A stretch of DNA of 58,298 nt from DATLSM01 sp049585815 (GTDB taxonomy: Bacteria; Actinomycetota; Thermoleophilia; Solirubrobacterales; 70-9): positions 1 to 58,298 of the forward strand of contig JBAVAR010000004.1 in the NCBI GenBank assembly GCA_049585815.1. Direction: 5' to 3'. Below are positions 50,129 to 57,219 of this stretch, in pieces. The translations under genes were made by a program, and so were the position numbers. A model generated the notes under the pieces. It was given only the letters and a program-made list of their open reading frames with translations. It made no database searches and was not told the DNA's origin. Positions within the stretch are counted from its first letter, which is position 1, and every line of letters begins with the position of its first letter.

Positions 50129-50989
50129 TCAGCCCCGCTGGCGGTCGAGCTTTTGAGCCAGGTCGAGTGCTCCCTGCAGGTCTGCAAAGCGGATCTCGAC
50201 CGCGATCTCCCCCCCTCGCGGTCTCACCTTGACCTCGTGCCCGAGGGTCGCCTCAAGTCGGTCGGCGGCGTCGCGCAGCGCCGCCGCCAGCTCCGGATCG
50301 AGTTTCGTTTGGGCCCGGGCGGTCTTTGGCTGGCCAGCCAGCTTAGCCCGGGTCTCGGTCTCGCGAACCGACCATCCTCCCCGTACCGCATCCTGCGCCA
50401 GCCGGCGGCGGATGTCGTTCCCGGTTGCGGCGAGCAGGGCGCGGCCGTGGCCCTCGCTCAAATCCCCCGACTCCAACAGCGCGAGCGCGTCGTCGGGGAG
50501 ATCGAGGAGTCGGATCAAATTGGAGACTGCAGGGCGGCTGCGGCCCACCCTCCGGGCCAACTGCTCGCGCGAGAGGCCGAGCTCCTCGACCAAAGCGGCG
50601 CAGGCCCGCGCCTCCTCGACCGGGTTGAGGTCCTCGCGGACCATGTTCTCGATCAACGCGGCCTGCAACCGCTCGGCCTCCGCCTGGTCGCGGACCACGG
50701 CTGGCACCTTCTCAAGCCCAGCCTGCTGCGCCGCTCGCCAGCGCCGCTCGCCAGCGATCAACTCATAGCTGCCGTCGTGCAGAGGGCGAACGAGCAGTGG
50801 CTGGATCACCCCGCTGACTTCGATCGAAGAGGTCAGCCCCGCCAGCGCCTCGGGATCGAACTTCGTCCGGGGTTGCCGCGGATTTGGCTTGATCAAGCCG
50901 ATCGGCAGCTCGAGCAACTCGGCGGAGGCGCTCTCGGGAAGAATCGCAGCAAGGCCCCGGCCGATTCCCCGCTTGGTCGCGCTAGCCAC
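50129..50989 (-). CDS. parB: Chromosome partitioning protein ParB
   Basis: A 286-aa CTP-dependent DNA clamp that binds parS and loads SMC. Visible parts are the CTPase boxes (NPRQPRTKFD, GERRWRAAQQAGL, ENMVREDLNPVEEARAC), the helix-turn-helix REQLARRVGRSRPAVSNLIRLLDLP, and a C-terminal dimerisation helix. The ParB start overlaps the ParA stop by 8 nt. A matching parS site lies at 54041-54054. Confidence 0.95.
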   Translation of the reverse strand: MASATKRGIGRGLAAILPESASAELLELPIGLIKPNPRQPRTKFDPEALAGLTSSIEVSGVIQPLLVRPLHDGSYELIAGERRWRAAQQAGLEKVPAVVRDQAEAERLQAALIENMVREDLNPVEEARACAALVEELGLSREQLARRVGRSRPAVSNLIRLLDLPDDALALLESGDLSEGHGRALLAATGNDIRRRLAQDAVRGGWSVRETETRAKLAGQPKTARAQTKLDPELAAALRDAADRLEATLGHEVKVRPRGGEIAVEIRFADLQGALDLAQKLDRQRG

Positions 50990-51740
50990 GCTTCACCAGC
51001 TCCATTGCCAAAGCACGGTAGGCGTCGGCCCCGCGCGAGTGAGGTGAGTGCTCGGTCACGGGCAGACCATAACTCGGGGCCTCGGCAACGCGGACGCTGC
51101 GGGGTATCACCGTCTCAAAGACCATGCCCGGGAAGTGCTCGCGCAGCTCACCCTCGACGTCTCGGGCGAGCCGTGTGCGCTCGTCGTGCATGGTGACCAG
51201 CAGACCAGACACCTCCAGAGCAGGGTTCAGCTCGCGACGAATCAGGTTGAGCGTCTCGAGGAACTGGACCAGGCCCTCCAGGGCCAGATACTCGGCCTGC
51301 ACCGGAACGATCGCCCGATCGGCGGCGGTCAGGGCGTTGACGCTGACCGGGCCCAGCGAGGGCGGGCAGTCGAGCAGGGTGACGGCGAAGCGCTCTCGGA
51401 TCGGTCCGAGGCGTTCGCGCAGACGTGTCTCAGAGCCCTCGATCCTCGGTAGCTCGACCGCAGCCCCCGCCAGATCACGGTTGGCGGGCACCAGCCAGAG
51501 GTTGTCGGGTCCCGCCGGTCGAGCCGCCTCGGCGACGGAGACCTCCCCGGTGAGGCAGTCATAGGAGGAGGGATGAAGGTCGCGCTCGCGCCCCAGGGCA
51601 ACGGTGGCATTGCACTGGGGATCCAGGTCTACGAGCAGGGTCTGGGAGCCAGCGGCGGCGAGGCAGGCGGCGAGGTTCACCGAGGTGGTCGTCTTGCCGA
51701 CGCCGCCCTTCTGGTTCGCCACTGCGTAGACGAGGCCCAT
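50982..51740 (-). CDS. parA: Chromosome partitioning ATPase ParA
   Basis: A 252-aa ATPase starting at ATG 51740. The deviant Walker A QKGGVGKTTTSVNLAA is near residue 10, with LLVDLDPQCNATVALG and TLLDCPPSLGP downstream. It forms ATP-dependent dimers on DNA and moves ParB-parS complexes. Standard oriC-proximal location, coupled to parB. Confidence 0.95.
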   Translation of the reverse strand: MGLVYAVANQKGGVGKTTTSVNLAACLAAAGSQTLLVDLDPQCNATVALGRERDLHPSSYDCLTGEVSVAEAARPAGPDNLWLVPANRDLAGAAVELPRIEGSETRLRERLGPIRERFAVTLLDCPPSLGPVSVNALTAADRAIVPVQAEYLALEGLVQFLETLNLIRRELNPALEVSGLLVTMHDERTRLARDVEGELREHFPGMVFETVIPRSVRVAEAPSYGLPVTEHSPHSRGADAYRALAMELVKRG

Positions 51741-51761
51741 CCGCGCCCAGACTATTGGTGG

Positions 51762-52469
51762 TCAGCCGCGAGGGCGCTTCTTGGCCATTCCTGCGCGGCG
51801 AGGTAACTCCGCCGGGGTCTGGCCAACCTTGTGGATAACGTGGAGGTGGCGGTGGTCGCTGCCGGCGTATGGGCCGACGTGGAGAACCTGCGCCGGGCGC
51901 ATGGCCAGCTGGTTTGCGGCGCTGCTGAGCTGGGTCTCCTCGCCCTCATCGCGCCTACCCTTCCAGGCGACCAGGACCCCGCCCTCGCTCAGCAGCGGCG
52001 AAGCAAGCTCGGCCAGGGTCGAGAGTCGCCCGACAGCCCGAGCGGTTGCAGCTTGGTAGGCCTCCCGGCCCGCGTCACTGGCCCATTCCTCAGAGCGAAG
52101 GTTGAGGACGCGGGCATTGCCGATCTCCGCCGCGTCGATCGCCCGCCGTATGAATTCGCACTTGCGGCCCACTGACTCGATGAGATCGAGCTGGGCGTGG
52201 GGCATAGCGACAGCCAGGGCAAGGCCCGGAAAGCCAGCTCCAGAGCCAATATCGACGATCGTTGAGGCCTCACGAAGCTCGGGGATCTGCAATCCGGTGA
52301 GGCTGTCTGCGACGTGGACTCGCCAGGCTCTCTGATCGATGACCGCGCTGACCGAGGCCCGCTCCACGCTGAGCAGCTCGAGGATCACGGCCATCGCCGC
52401 CAGCTGCGCAGGGCTGAGGGAAAATTCCGGTAAGCGTGGGGCGTCTTGCCGGTTTTCCTCGCCTGCCAT
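51762..52469 (-). CDS. rsmG: 16S rRNA (guanine527-N7)-methyltransferase RsmG
   Basis: About 235 aa. It methylates G527 of 16S rRNA. The SAM motif TIVDIGSGAGFPGLALAVAMPHAQLDLIES and the downstream VLNLRSEEWA and ATARAVGRLSTLAELASPLL are typical GidB/RsmG. Start may be ATG 52469, TTG 52472 or GTG 52475, all in frame and adjacent. The C-terminus contains a perfect DnaA-box sequence in its coding strand (51830-51838). Confidence 0.93.
   Translation of the reverse strand: MAGEENRQDAPRLPEFSLSPAQLAAMAVILELLSVERASVSAVIDQRAWRVHVADSLTGLQIPELREASTIVDIGSGAGFPGLALAVAMPHAQLDLIESVGRKCEFIRRAIDAAEIGNARVLNLRSEEWASDAGREAYQAATARAVGRLSTLAELASPLLSEGGVLVAWKGRRDEGEETQLSSAANQLAMRPAQVLHVGPYAGSDHRHLHVIHKVGQTPAELPRRAGMAKKRPRG
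51830..51838 (-). other. Perfect DnaA box inside rsmG
   Basis: TTATCCACA on the minus strand (TGTGGATAA on plus) matches the consensus DnaA box exactly. It is 4.1 kb from the dnaA-dnaN spacer and lies within coding sequence (V-I-H-K codons), so it may be chance or a DnaA-titration site. Confidence 0.55.
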
Positions 52470-52523
52470 CAACACGAACCGCGGATCCCGGGAAAGTGGG
52501 TGAAATCCCTGATCGGATTCTCC

Positions 52524-53006
52524 CTACTCTGAGACAAGTGGTGCGACAACCACGCGGCGCTGTGGCTCATCGCCTTCGCTGAATGTCTCGATGCCCGAGC
52601 GGGCCTTCAGATGCTCGTGGACAACCCGCCGTTCCTGCGCGCTCATCGGATCCATCTCGACCGAGCAGTTGCCGTCCAGGGCCTGCTCTGCGGCGCGTTC
52701 CGCGCGGGCGATGAGCACCTCCCGGCGGCGCTGCCGGTAACCGGCCGCATCCACCACGACCCGCTTGCGCTCTCGGATCCCCCGGAAGGCCGCCTGGTAG
52801 CAGAGCAACTGCAGGGCGTCGATTGTCTGCCCCCGTTTACCGATCAACAGCCCGTAATCCTCCCCGCCGACGACCACGGCCACGATCCTCTCCTCGTCCT
52901 CGCTGATCTCGACCGCTCCCTCAAGATCGAGCTCCTCGAGGACTCCCTCAATCAGCTCCCTAACCCGCTCAGCGGGCTGCTCAGGCCAGTCCGTGGTCTC
53001 GCTCAC
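52524..53006 (-). CDS. khpB: KH-R3H RNA-binding protein (Jag/KhpB-like)
   Basis: A 160-aa RNA-binding protein with a KH domain (GGEDYGLLIGKRGQTIDALQLL, about 47-68) and an R3H motif region (SAQERRVVHEHLK, about 122-134). The N-terminal Jag_N domain of Firmicute Jag is missing, a normal form in actinobacteria. It lies 10 nt after yidC; the yidC-khpB order is conserved. It is thought to bind many mRNAs and affect envelope growth in other bacteria. Confidence 0.9.
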   Translation of the reverse strand: MSETTDWPEQPAERVRELIEGVLEELDLEGAVEISEDEERIVAVVVGGEDYGLLIGKRGQTIDALQLLCYQAAFRGIRERKRVVVDAAGYRQRRREVLIARAERAAEQALDGNCSVEMDPMSAQERRVVHEHLKARSGIETFSEGDEPQRRVVVAPLVSE

Positions 53007-53016
53007 CTTACGCCCC

Positions 53017-53775
53017 CTATCGCCGCTTCTTTTTCTTTTTTGGCGGGGGCGGGGGCGGTTTGGCCGCCGCGATCGCCGCCGCCGTTGGCACCGGCGGTGC
53101 CGGGACGATTTTTTGGATCGTGTACTGCTGGCCGATGGTCCAGATGTTGGTCGTGATCCAGTAGAGGATCAGCCCGGCGGGAAGGTTGACGATGAAGAAC
53201 ACGAAGATCAGCGGCAGAGCGAAGATCATCATTCGCTGGCTTTTGTCGGCGGTCACCGACATCATCAGTCCGGAGACCAGCTGCGTACCGACGTAGAGGA
53301 TGATCAGCGCGACCAGCACCCCACCGGTCGCCTTTGCCGTCAGGTCGGGGATGAAGAGGAAGGACGCTTCGCTGCCACATTCCCCGGCCTTACAACCGAT
53401 GTCCGCCGGAAGCTCGGTGCGCAGAACCTGGTAGAGGGTGAAGAAGACCGGCAACTGCGCCACGAGGGGGATGCAGGAGGCGAATGGGTTGACTTTGTTC
53501 TCTTTGTAGAAATTCATCACCTCCTGCTGCATGCGCTGTTTGTCGTTTTTGTATTTCGCCTGGATCTCTTTGAGCTGCGGCTGCAGCGCCTGCAGCGCGC
53601 GCATCCCTTTCAACTGTTTGTAGGTGAGGGGGATCAGCACCGCCCTGGTGCAGACGGTCAGCGCGATGATCGCCCCGCCCCAGCTCAATCCCGCGTTGTC
53701 GTGAAAGAACTGCAGAACGCTGTTGACGATTTCGACCAGAAACTGGGGGGCGAGCTGGATTGCCAGCGGCAACAT
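53017..53775 (-). CDS. yidC: Membrane protein insertase YidC
   Basis: A 252-aa Oxa1/YidC insertase. ALTVCTRAVLIPLTYKQLKGMRALQALQPQLKEIQAKYKND contains the conserved membrane Arg44 and the cytoplasmic coiled hairpin. VNPFASCIPLVAQLPVFFTLYQVLR, the GTQLVSGLMMSVTADKSQRMMIFALPLIFVFFIVNLPAGLILYW helices and a Lys/Arg/Pro-rich tail that may contact ribosomes follow. It overlaps yidD by 1 nt. Confidence 0.94.
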   Translation of the reverse strand: MLPLAIQLAPQFLVEIVNSVLQFFHDNAGLSWGGAIIALTVCTRAVLIPLTYKQLKGMRALQALQPQLKEIQAKYKNDKQRMQQEVMNFYKENKVNPFASCIPLVAQLPVFFTLYQVLRTELPADIGCKAGECGSEASFLFIPDLTAKATGGVLVALIILYVGTQLVSGLMMSVTADKSQRMMIFALPLIFVFFIVNLPAGLILYWITTNIWTIGQQYTIQKIVPAPPVPTAAAIAAAKPPPPPPKKKKKRR

Positions 53776-54047
53776 CAGATCCGGGACTCCCCGTGGTACT
53801 CGGCCGGATCGACCGGGGCAACCCGCAGCGTGAAGCGGTCGGGAACGGGATCAAATCCGCCATGACTGAAGGGATTGCAGCGCGCAAGGCGCCAGAGTGC
53901 GAGCAGGAGCCCGCGGAGAGCTCCAAACCGCTCGACCGCCTCGGCGGCATAGGCAGAGCAGGTCGGCTCGTGTCGGCAGCGGCGGGGACGGGTCGGGGAG
54001 ACCCAACGGCCGTAGCTGCGGATCGCGGCGAGGGAAAGGCGTTTCAC
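53775..54047 (-). CDS. yidD: Membrane protein insertion efficiency factor YidD
   Basis: A 90-aa protein starting at GTG 54047. It contains the YidD signature: RWVSPTRPRRCRHEPTCSAYAAEAVERFGALRGLLLALWRLARCNPFSHGGFDPVP, with the conserved Cys residues. It overlaps rnpA by 4 nt and yidC by 1 nt. Its GTG start codon falls inside the parS sequence. Confidence 0.93.
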   Translation of the reverse strand: MKRLSLAAIRSYGRWVSPTRPRRCRHEPTCSAYAAEAVERFGALRGLLLALWRLARCNPFSHGGFDPVPDRFTLRVAPVDPAEYHGESRI

Positions 54048-54054
54048 GTGGAAC
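54041..54054. promoter_or_regulatory. parS site (ParB binding)
   Basis: GTTTCACGTGGAAC is a near-perfect palindrome and fits the bacterial parS core (GTTYCACGTGRAAC). It spans the rnpA stop and yidD start codons. Flanking GC/GC extends the symmetry. It is about 1.9 kb from the dnaA-dnaN spacer and within 4 kb of parB, the expected origin-proximal location. Confidence 0.85.
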
Positions 54055-54415
54055 GCCTCCCGGGCATCGCGGCGGAAAGCGCCTCTTCGATGCTCCCCCG
54101 GACGCCGTCGGTCCCCTCGCGCTCGATCAGGCCGCCGATTTCCGAACGGGCGACGAGGACGAAATCATGCCCCGGTGGAAGCCGTTCGGTGAGGCCCCAG
54201 AATGCCTCCCGCAGCGCGCGCTTGACCCGGTTGCGCTCGACCGCGCCGCCGATCTTGCGGCTCGCCGAGACGCCGAGCCTCACCGCCCGCTCCTCATCGT
54301 CGCTGCGGGGGAAGCTGTAGAGCACGAGGTAGCGGGTCGCATGGGATGAGCCGTCGCGGTAGACGCGGTCGAACTCGCCGCTACGGGAAAGCCGGCGGCG
54401 ACGCGGCGACGCCAT
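54044..54415 (-). CDS. rnpA: Ribonuclease P protein component
   Basis: A 123-aa basic protein that assists the RNase P RNA in tRNA 5' maturation. RLSRSGEFDRVYRDG and the RNR motif ERNRVKRALREAFW are typical. ATG 54415 immediately follows the rpmH stop (TAG at 54416-54418). The last codons and the stop overlap parS and the yidD start. Confidence 0.94.
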   Translation of the reverse strand: MASPRRRRLSRSGEFDRVYRDGSSHATRYLVLYSFPRSDDEERAVRLGVSASRKIGGAVERNRVKRALREAFWGLTERLPPGHDFVLVARSEIGGLIEREGTDGVRGSIEEALSAAMPGRRST

Positions 54416-54550
54416 CTAGGGAGTGAGGCGCTTCCGCCCTTTGCGCCGGCGTCGCTTGAGGATGGCGCGGCCACCGCGCGTGCTCATCCGCGCTCTGAAG
54501 CCATGGGTCTTCGCCCGCTTTCGCTTCTTGGGCTGATAGGTCCGCTTCAT
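54416..54550 (-). CDS. rpmH: 50S ribosomal protein L34
   Basis: A 44-aa very basic protein starting at ATG 54550: MKRTYQPKKRKRAKTHGFRA is the universal L34 N-terminus. The longer open frame to 54724 runs across the dnaA upstream region and is not part of it. It heads the rpmH-rnpA-yidD-yidC-khpB-rsmG-parA-parB run, divergent from dnaA across about 90 bp. Confidence 0.96.
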   Translation of the reverse strand: MKRTYQPKKRKRAKTHGFRARMSTRGGRAILKRRRRKGRKRLTP

Positions 54551-54639
54551 CCGGCCGGGAGTATAGGGAGACTGTTTTGGCCGGGATTTGCGGAAGCGCG
54601 CCGGCTCATACCCCGCACCGACGCTATGGTCGATCGCCG

Positions 54640-55968
54640 GTGCCCAGCGACCCCGACCGACACGAACTTGACGCGCTTTGGCGAGACATCCAAGCGCGGC
54701 TGAGGGCCTCGGTTCCGGATTCAACCTTCAGGCTCTGGCTGGAGCCACTGCGGACCGTCGGCACGCAGGGTGGGGTTCTTTACCTCACCGCTCCCGAGGG
54801 TGTCCGGACCTGGGTTGAGCGGCGCTATCTGTCGCTGATCGGCGACGCGCTTGCCGCAACCGGAGCGCCCTTTCGCGAGATCGGCTTCACCGCGGGTCCG
54901 GGAGTTGGGGGGGAGGAACGGGCGCCCGGTGATGTCGAGCTCAATCCCAGCTACAGCTTCGAGCGCTTTGTGATCGGCGAGGGGAACCGGCTTGCCCACG
55001 CCGCGGCGCTGGCCGTTGCCGAGGCGCCCGCGGAGGCCTACAACCCGCTTTTCCTCCACGGCCCCCCGGGACTCGGGAAGACGCATCTGCTGGTCGCGAT
55101 CGCCAACTACCTGGCGGCTTACGCCCCGGGCCTCAGGGTCCGCTACACGACCGCCGAGTCGTTCACCAACGAGTTCGTCGGCGCCTTGCGCTCAGCCGGG
55201 GCGGAGGCCTTCAAGAGCCGTTACCGCGATATCGATGTGCTTTTGATCGACGACGTGCAGTTCCTCGAGGGCAAGCAGCACACCGAGGAGGAGTTCTTTC
55301 ACACCTTCAATGCGCTCTATGAGGCCGGCAGCCAGCTCGTGCTTTCAGCAGACCGCATCCCCAGCGAGCTCTCCACCCTGGCCGAGCGCCTGCGCGACCG
55401 CTTCGAGTGGGGGCTAACCATCGCGGTCGAGCCGCCAAATCACGCCACCCGCCTCACGGTTCTGCGCCGCCTGGTGCGCGAGGCGGGGGTCGAGATCACC
55501 GACCGCGATGCGCTGGAGGAGCTGGCGCACCGGATCGACGCCAACGTGCGCCAGCTTCATGGAGCCCTGACGCGGGTGATCGCCCACGCCTCGCTGATGG
55601 CTCGGCCGCTCAGCTCGGAGCTGATCGCCGAGGTGATTCCGCAGGCGTCGAGAACGCCCGCCTCCACGCCAGTCGAACGGATCCAGCAACGGGTCGCCGC
55701 CGACTTCGGGATATCCCGGGCTGAGCTGGTCGGCTCCACCCGGGCGGCGACCCCGGTTCGGGCGCGACAGGTGGCCATCTACCTGACCCGAGAGATGACC
55801 GACCTCTCACTGCCACAGATCGGCCGGCTTTATGGAGGGCGTGATCACTCGACGGTGCTCAACTCCCTGCGCCGGGTGGAGGCCGGCGTCGCCGAGGATC
55901 CAAACCTGGCCAAGCGGGTCGCCGTTCTGCGCACCGCAATCCACAGGCCAGCCCGCGCAGGAGCCTGA
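54640..55968 (+). CDS. dnaA: Chromosomal replication initiator DnaA
   Basis: A 442-aa initiator starting at GTG 54640 (an in-frame extension to 54577 is not conserved). Domain I (LWRDIQARLRASVPDSTFRLWLEPLR), a short linker, AAA+ domain III with Walker A GPPGLGKTHLL (about 141-151) and Walker B VLLIDDVQFLEGK (about 200-212), and domain IV with the DNA-binding signature GGRDHSTVLNSLRRVE (about 398-413). It binds DnaA boxes and opens the origin. The linker domain II is short, which keeps the total near 440 aa, smaller than many actinobacterial DnaA proteins. Confidence 0.95.
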   Translation: MPSDPDRHELDALWRDIQARLRASVPDSTFRLWLEPLRTVGTQGGVLYLTAPEGVRTWVERRYLSLIGDALAATGAPFREIGFTAGPGVGGEERAPGDVELNPSYSFERFVIGEGNRLAHAAALAVAEAPAEAYNPLFLHGPPGLGKTHLLVAIANYLAAYAPGLRVRYTTAESFTNEFVGALRSAGAEAFKSRYRDIDVLLIDDVQFLEGKQHTEEEFFHTFNALYEAGSQLVLSADRIPSELSTLAERLRDRFEWGLTIAVEPPNHATRLTVLRRLVREAGVEITDRDALEELAHRIDANVRQLHGALTRVIAHASLMARPLSSELIAEVIPQASRTPASTPVERIQQRVAADFGISRAELVGSTRAATPVRARQVAIYLTREMTDLSLPQIGRLYGGRDHSTVLNSLRRVEAGVAEDPNLAKRVAVLRTAIHRPARAGA

Positions 55969-56103
55969 CGGCCGACCACACTGCAAGAATCGAACGCCTC
56001 CACAGACAGCTCCACAACCCGCAAATCGCATCCCGAGGCCGAATCGGCGATGGTTCGGGAAGTTTCCACAACCCCTATTCCAACTCAAGAAGGTACTAAC
56101 CAC
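55937..56103. promoter_or_regulatory. Candidate oriC in the dnaA-dnaN spacer
   Basis: The 135-bp dnaA-dnaN spacer and the end of dnaA hold four sites with the DnaA-box core TCCACA in one orientation: CAATCCACA (55937-55945), GCCTCCACA (55996-56004), AGCTCCACA (56008-56016) and GTTTCCACA (56062-56070). None is a perfect 9-mer. No strongly AT-rich unwinding element is obvious, so the spacer may be only part of the origin. Confidence 0.6.
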
Positions 56104-57210
56104 TTGAAGCTCAGCGCTCAACGAGAAGAACTGGTCGCAAAGCTCTCCGTCGTCTCGCGGGCCGTTTCCAATCGGGCCGCTACACAGGCGCTCTCCGGGA
56201 TTCTGATCTCGGCCTCCGCCGACGGCGCAACCCTTGCCGCCACCGACCTTGAGATGGGTCTGCGGACGGGCCTTCAGGCTGAGGTGTCCGGCGAGGGCTC
56301 GGTGCTGTTGCCGGGTCGGCTGATCGCCGAAGTCTCGCGCTCCCTCGCCGGCGCCACGGTGGAGATCGAGTCCCGCGAGAGCGAGCGCGACGTGGAGATC
56401 CGCAGCGCGGAATCGAGCTTCCACCTGCGGCTTTTACCAGCAGAGGACTTCCCGAAGTTTCCCGATGCCGAGGGTGAGCCGCTGACGATCCCCGCCGCCG
56501 CCCTTGCCAGCTCGGTTGAGCTGGTCGCCCGCGCCGCGTCCCGCGACGATATGCGCCCGGTTCTGACCGGCGTCCTGGTCAGCGCCGCGGGCCGGGAGAT
56601 GACGATGGTCGCAACCGACTCCTACCGCCTCGCGGTGAAGCGGACCGAGCTCGAGAGCGAGATCGGCGGCGAGCTCGAGGCCAATGTCCCAGCTCGCGCC
56701 CTACGCGAGCTGGGACGAATTCTCGCTGCGGAGGAGGTGGATCAGGTTTCCGTCACCCTGCTTCCCAACCAGGCTGTCTTCAGGGCAGGGGCGATCGTCC
56801 TCAACACGAGGCTTATCGACGGCCAGTTCCCCAACTTTCGACAGCTCCTACCGGAGTCCTATGAGCACGACGTGCGGCTGGATCGCGCCGAGTTCCTCGA
56901 GGTCACGCGCCGGGTCAGCCAGCTCGCCCAGCGCAACGCGCCGCTGCGGCTCTCCTTTGAGCAGGGCAGGCTGACCGTTGCCGCCGAGACGCCGGACGTT
57001 GGCGACGCCGAGGAGGCGATGCCGGCGGCCTTTGAGGGAGAGCCGCTGGAGATTGGTTTCAACCCCGAGTTCCTCAAGGAGGGAATCGAGAGCGTCACCG
57101 GGGAGGAGGTCGTGTTGCGCCTGATCTCGCCGCTGCGGCCCGGCCTCCTGCAGCCGGTTGGAAATGAGGATTTCCGCTACCTGGTGATGCCGATCCGTCT
57201 CAACGTGTAG
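56104..57210 (+). CDS. dnaN: DNA polymerase III beta subunit (sliding clamp)
   Basis: A 368-aa ring-forming clamp that tethers polymerase to DNA. TTG 56104 gives the expected N-terminus (MKLSAQREELVAKLSVVSRAV) and follows AAGGT by about 10 nt. The earlier ATG 56050 in frame adds an unconserved extension. Three clamp domains are recognisable, ending with FRYLVMPIRL. It is followed by recF 9 nt downstream. Confidence 0.95.
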   Translation: MKLSAQREELVAKLSVVSRAVSNRAATQALSGILISASADGATLAATDLEMGLRTGLQAEVSGEGSVLLPGRLIAEVSRSLAGATVEIESRESERDVEIRSAESSFHLRLLPAEDFPKFPDAEGEPLTIPAAALASSVELVARAASRDDMRPVLTGVLVSAAGREMTMVATDSYRLAVKRTELESEIGGELEANVPARALRELGRILAAEEVDQVSVTLLPNQAVFRAGAIVLNTRLIDGQFPNFRQLLPESYEHDVRLDRAEFLEVTRRVSQLAQRNAPLRLSFEQGRLTVAAETPDVGDAEEAMPAAFEGEPLEIGFNPEFLKEGIESVTGEEVVLRLISPLRPGLLQPVGNEDFRYLVMPIRLNV

Positions 57211-57219
57211 GGCGACGGG

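Noticed and set aside
50093..51196. 367-aa plus-strand ORF across parB/parA
   Set aside because: Antisense to two firmly identified genes.
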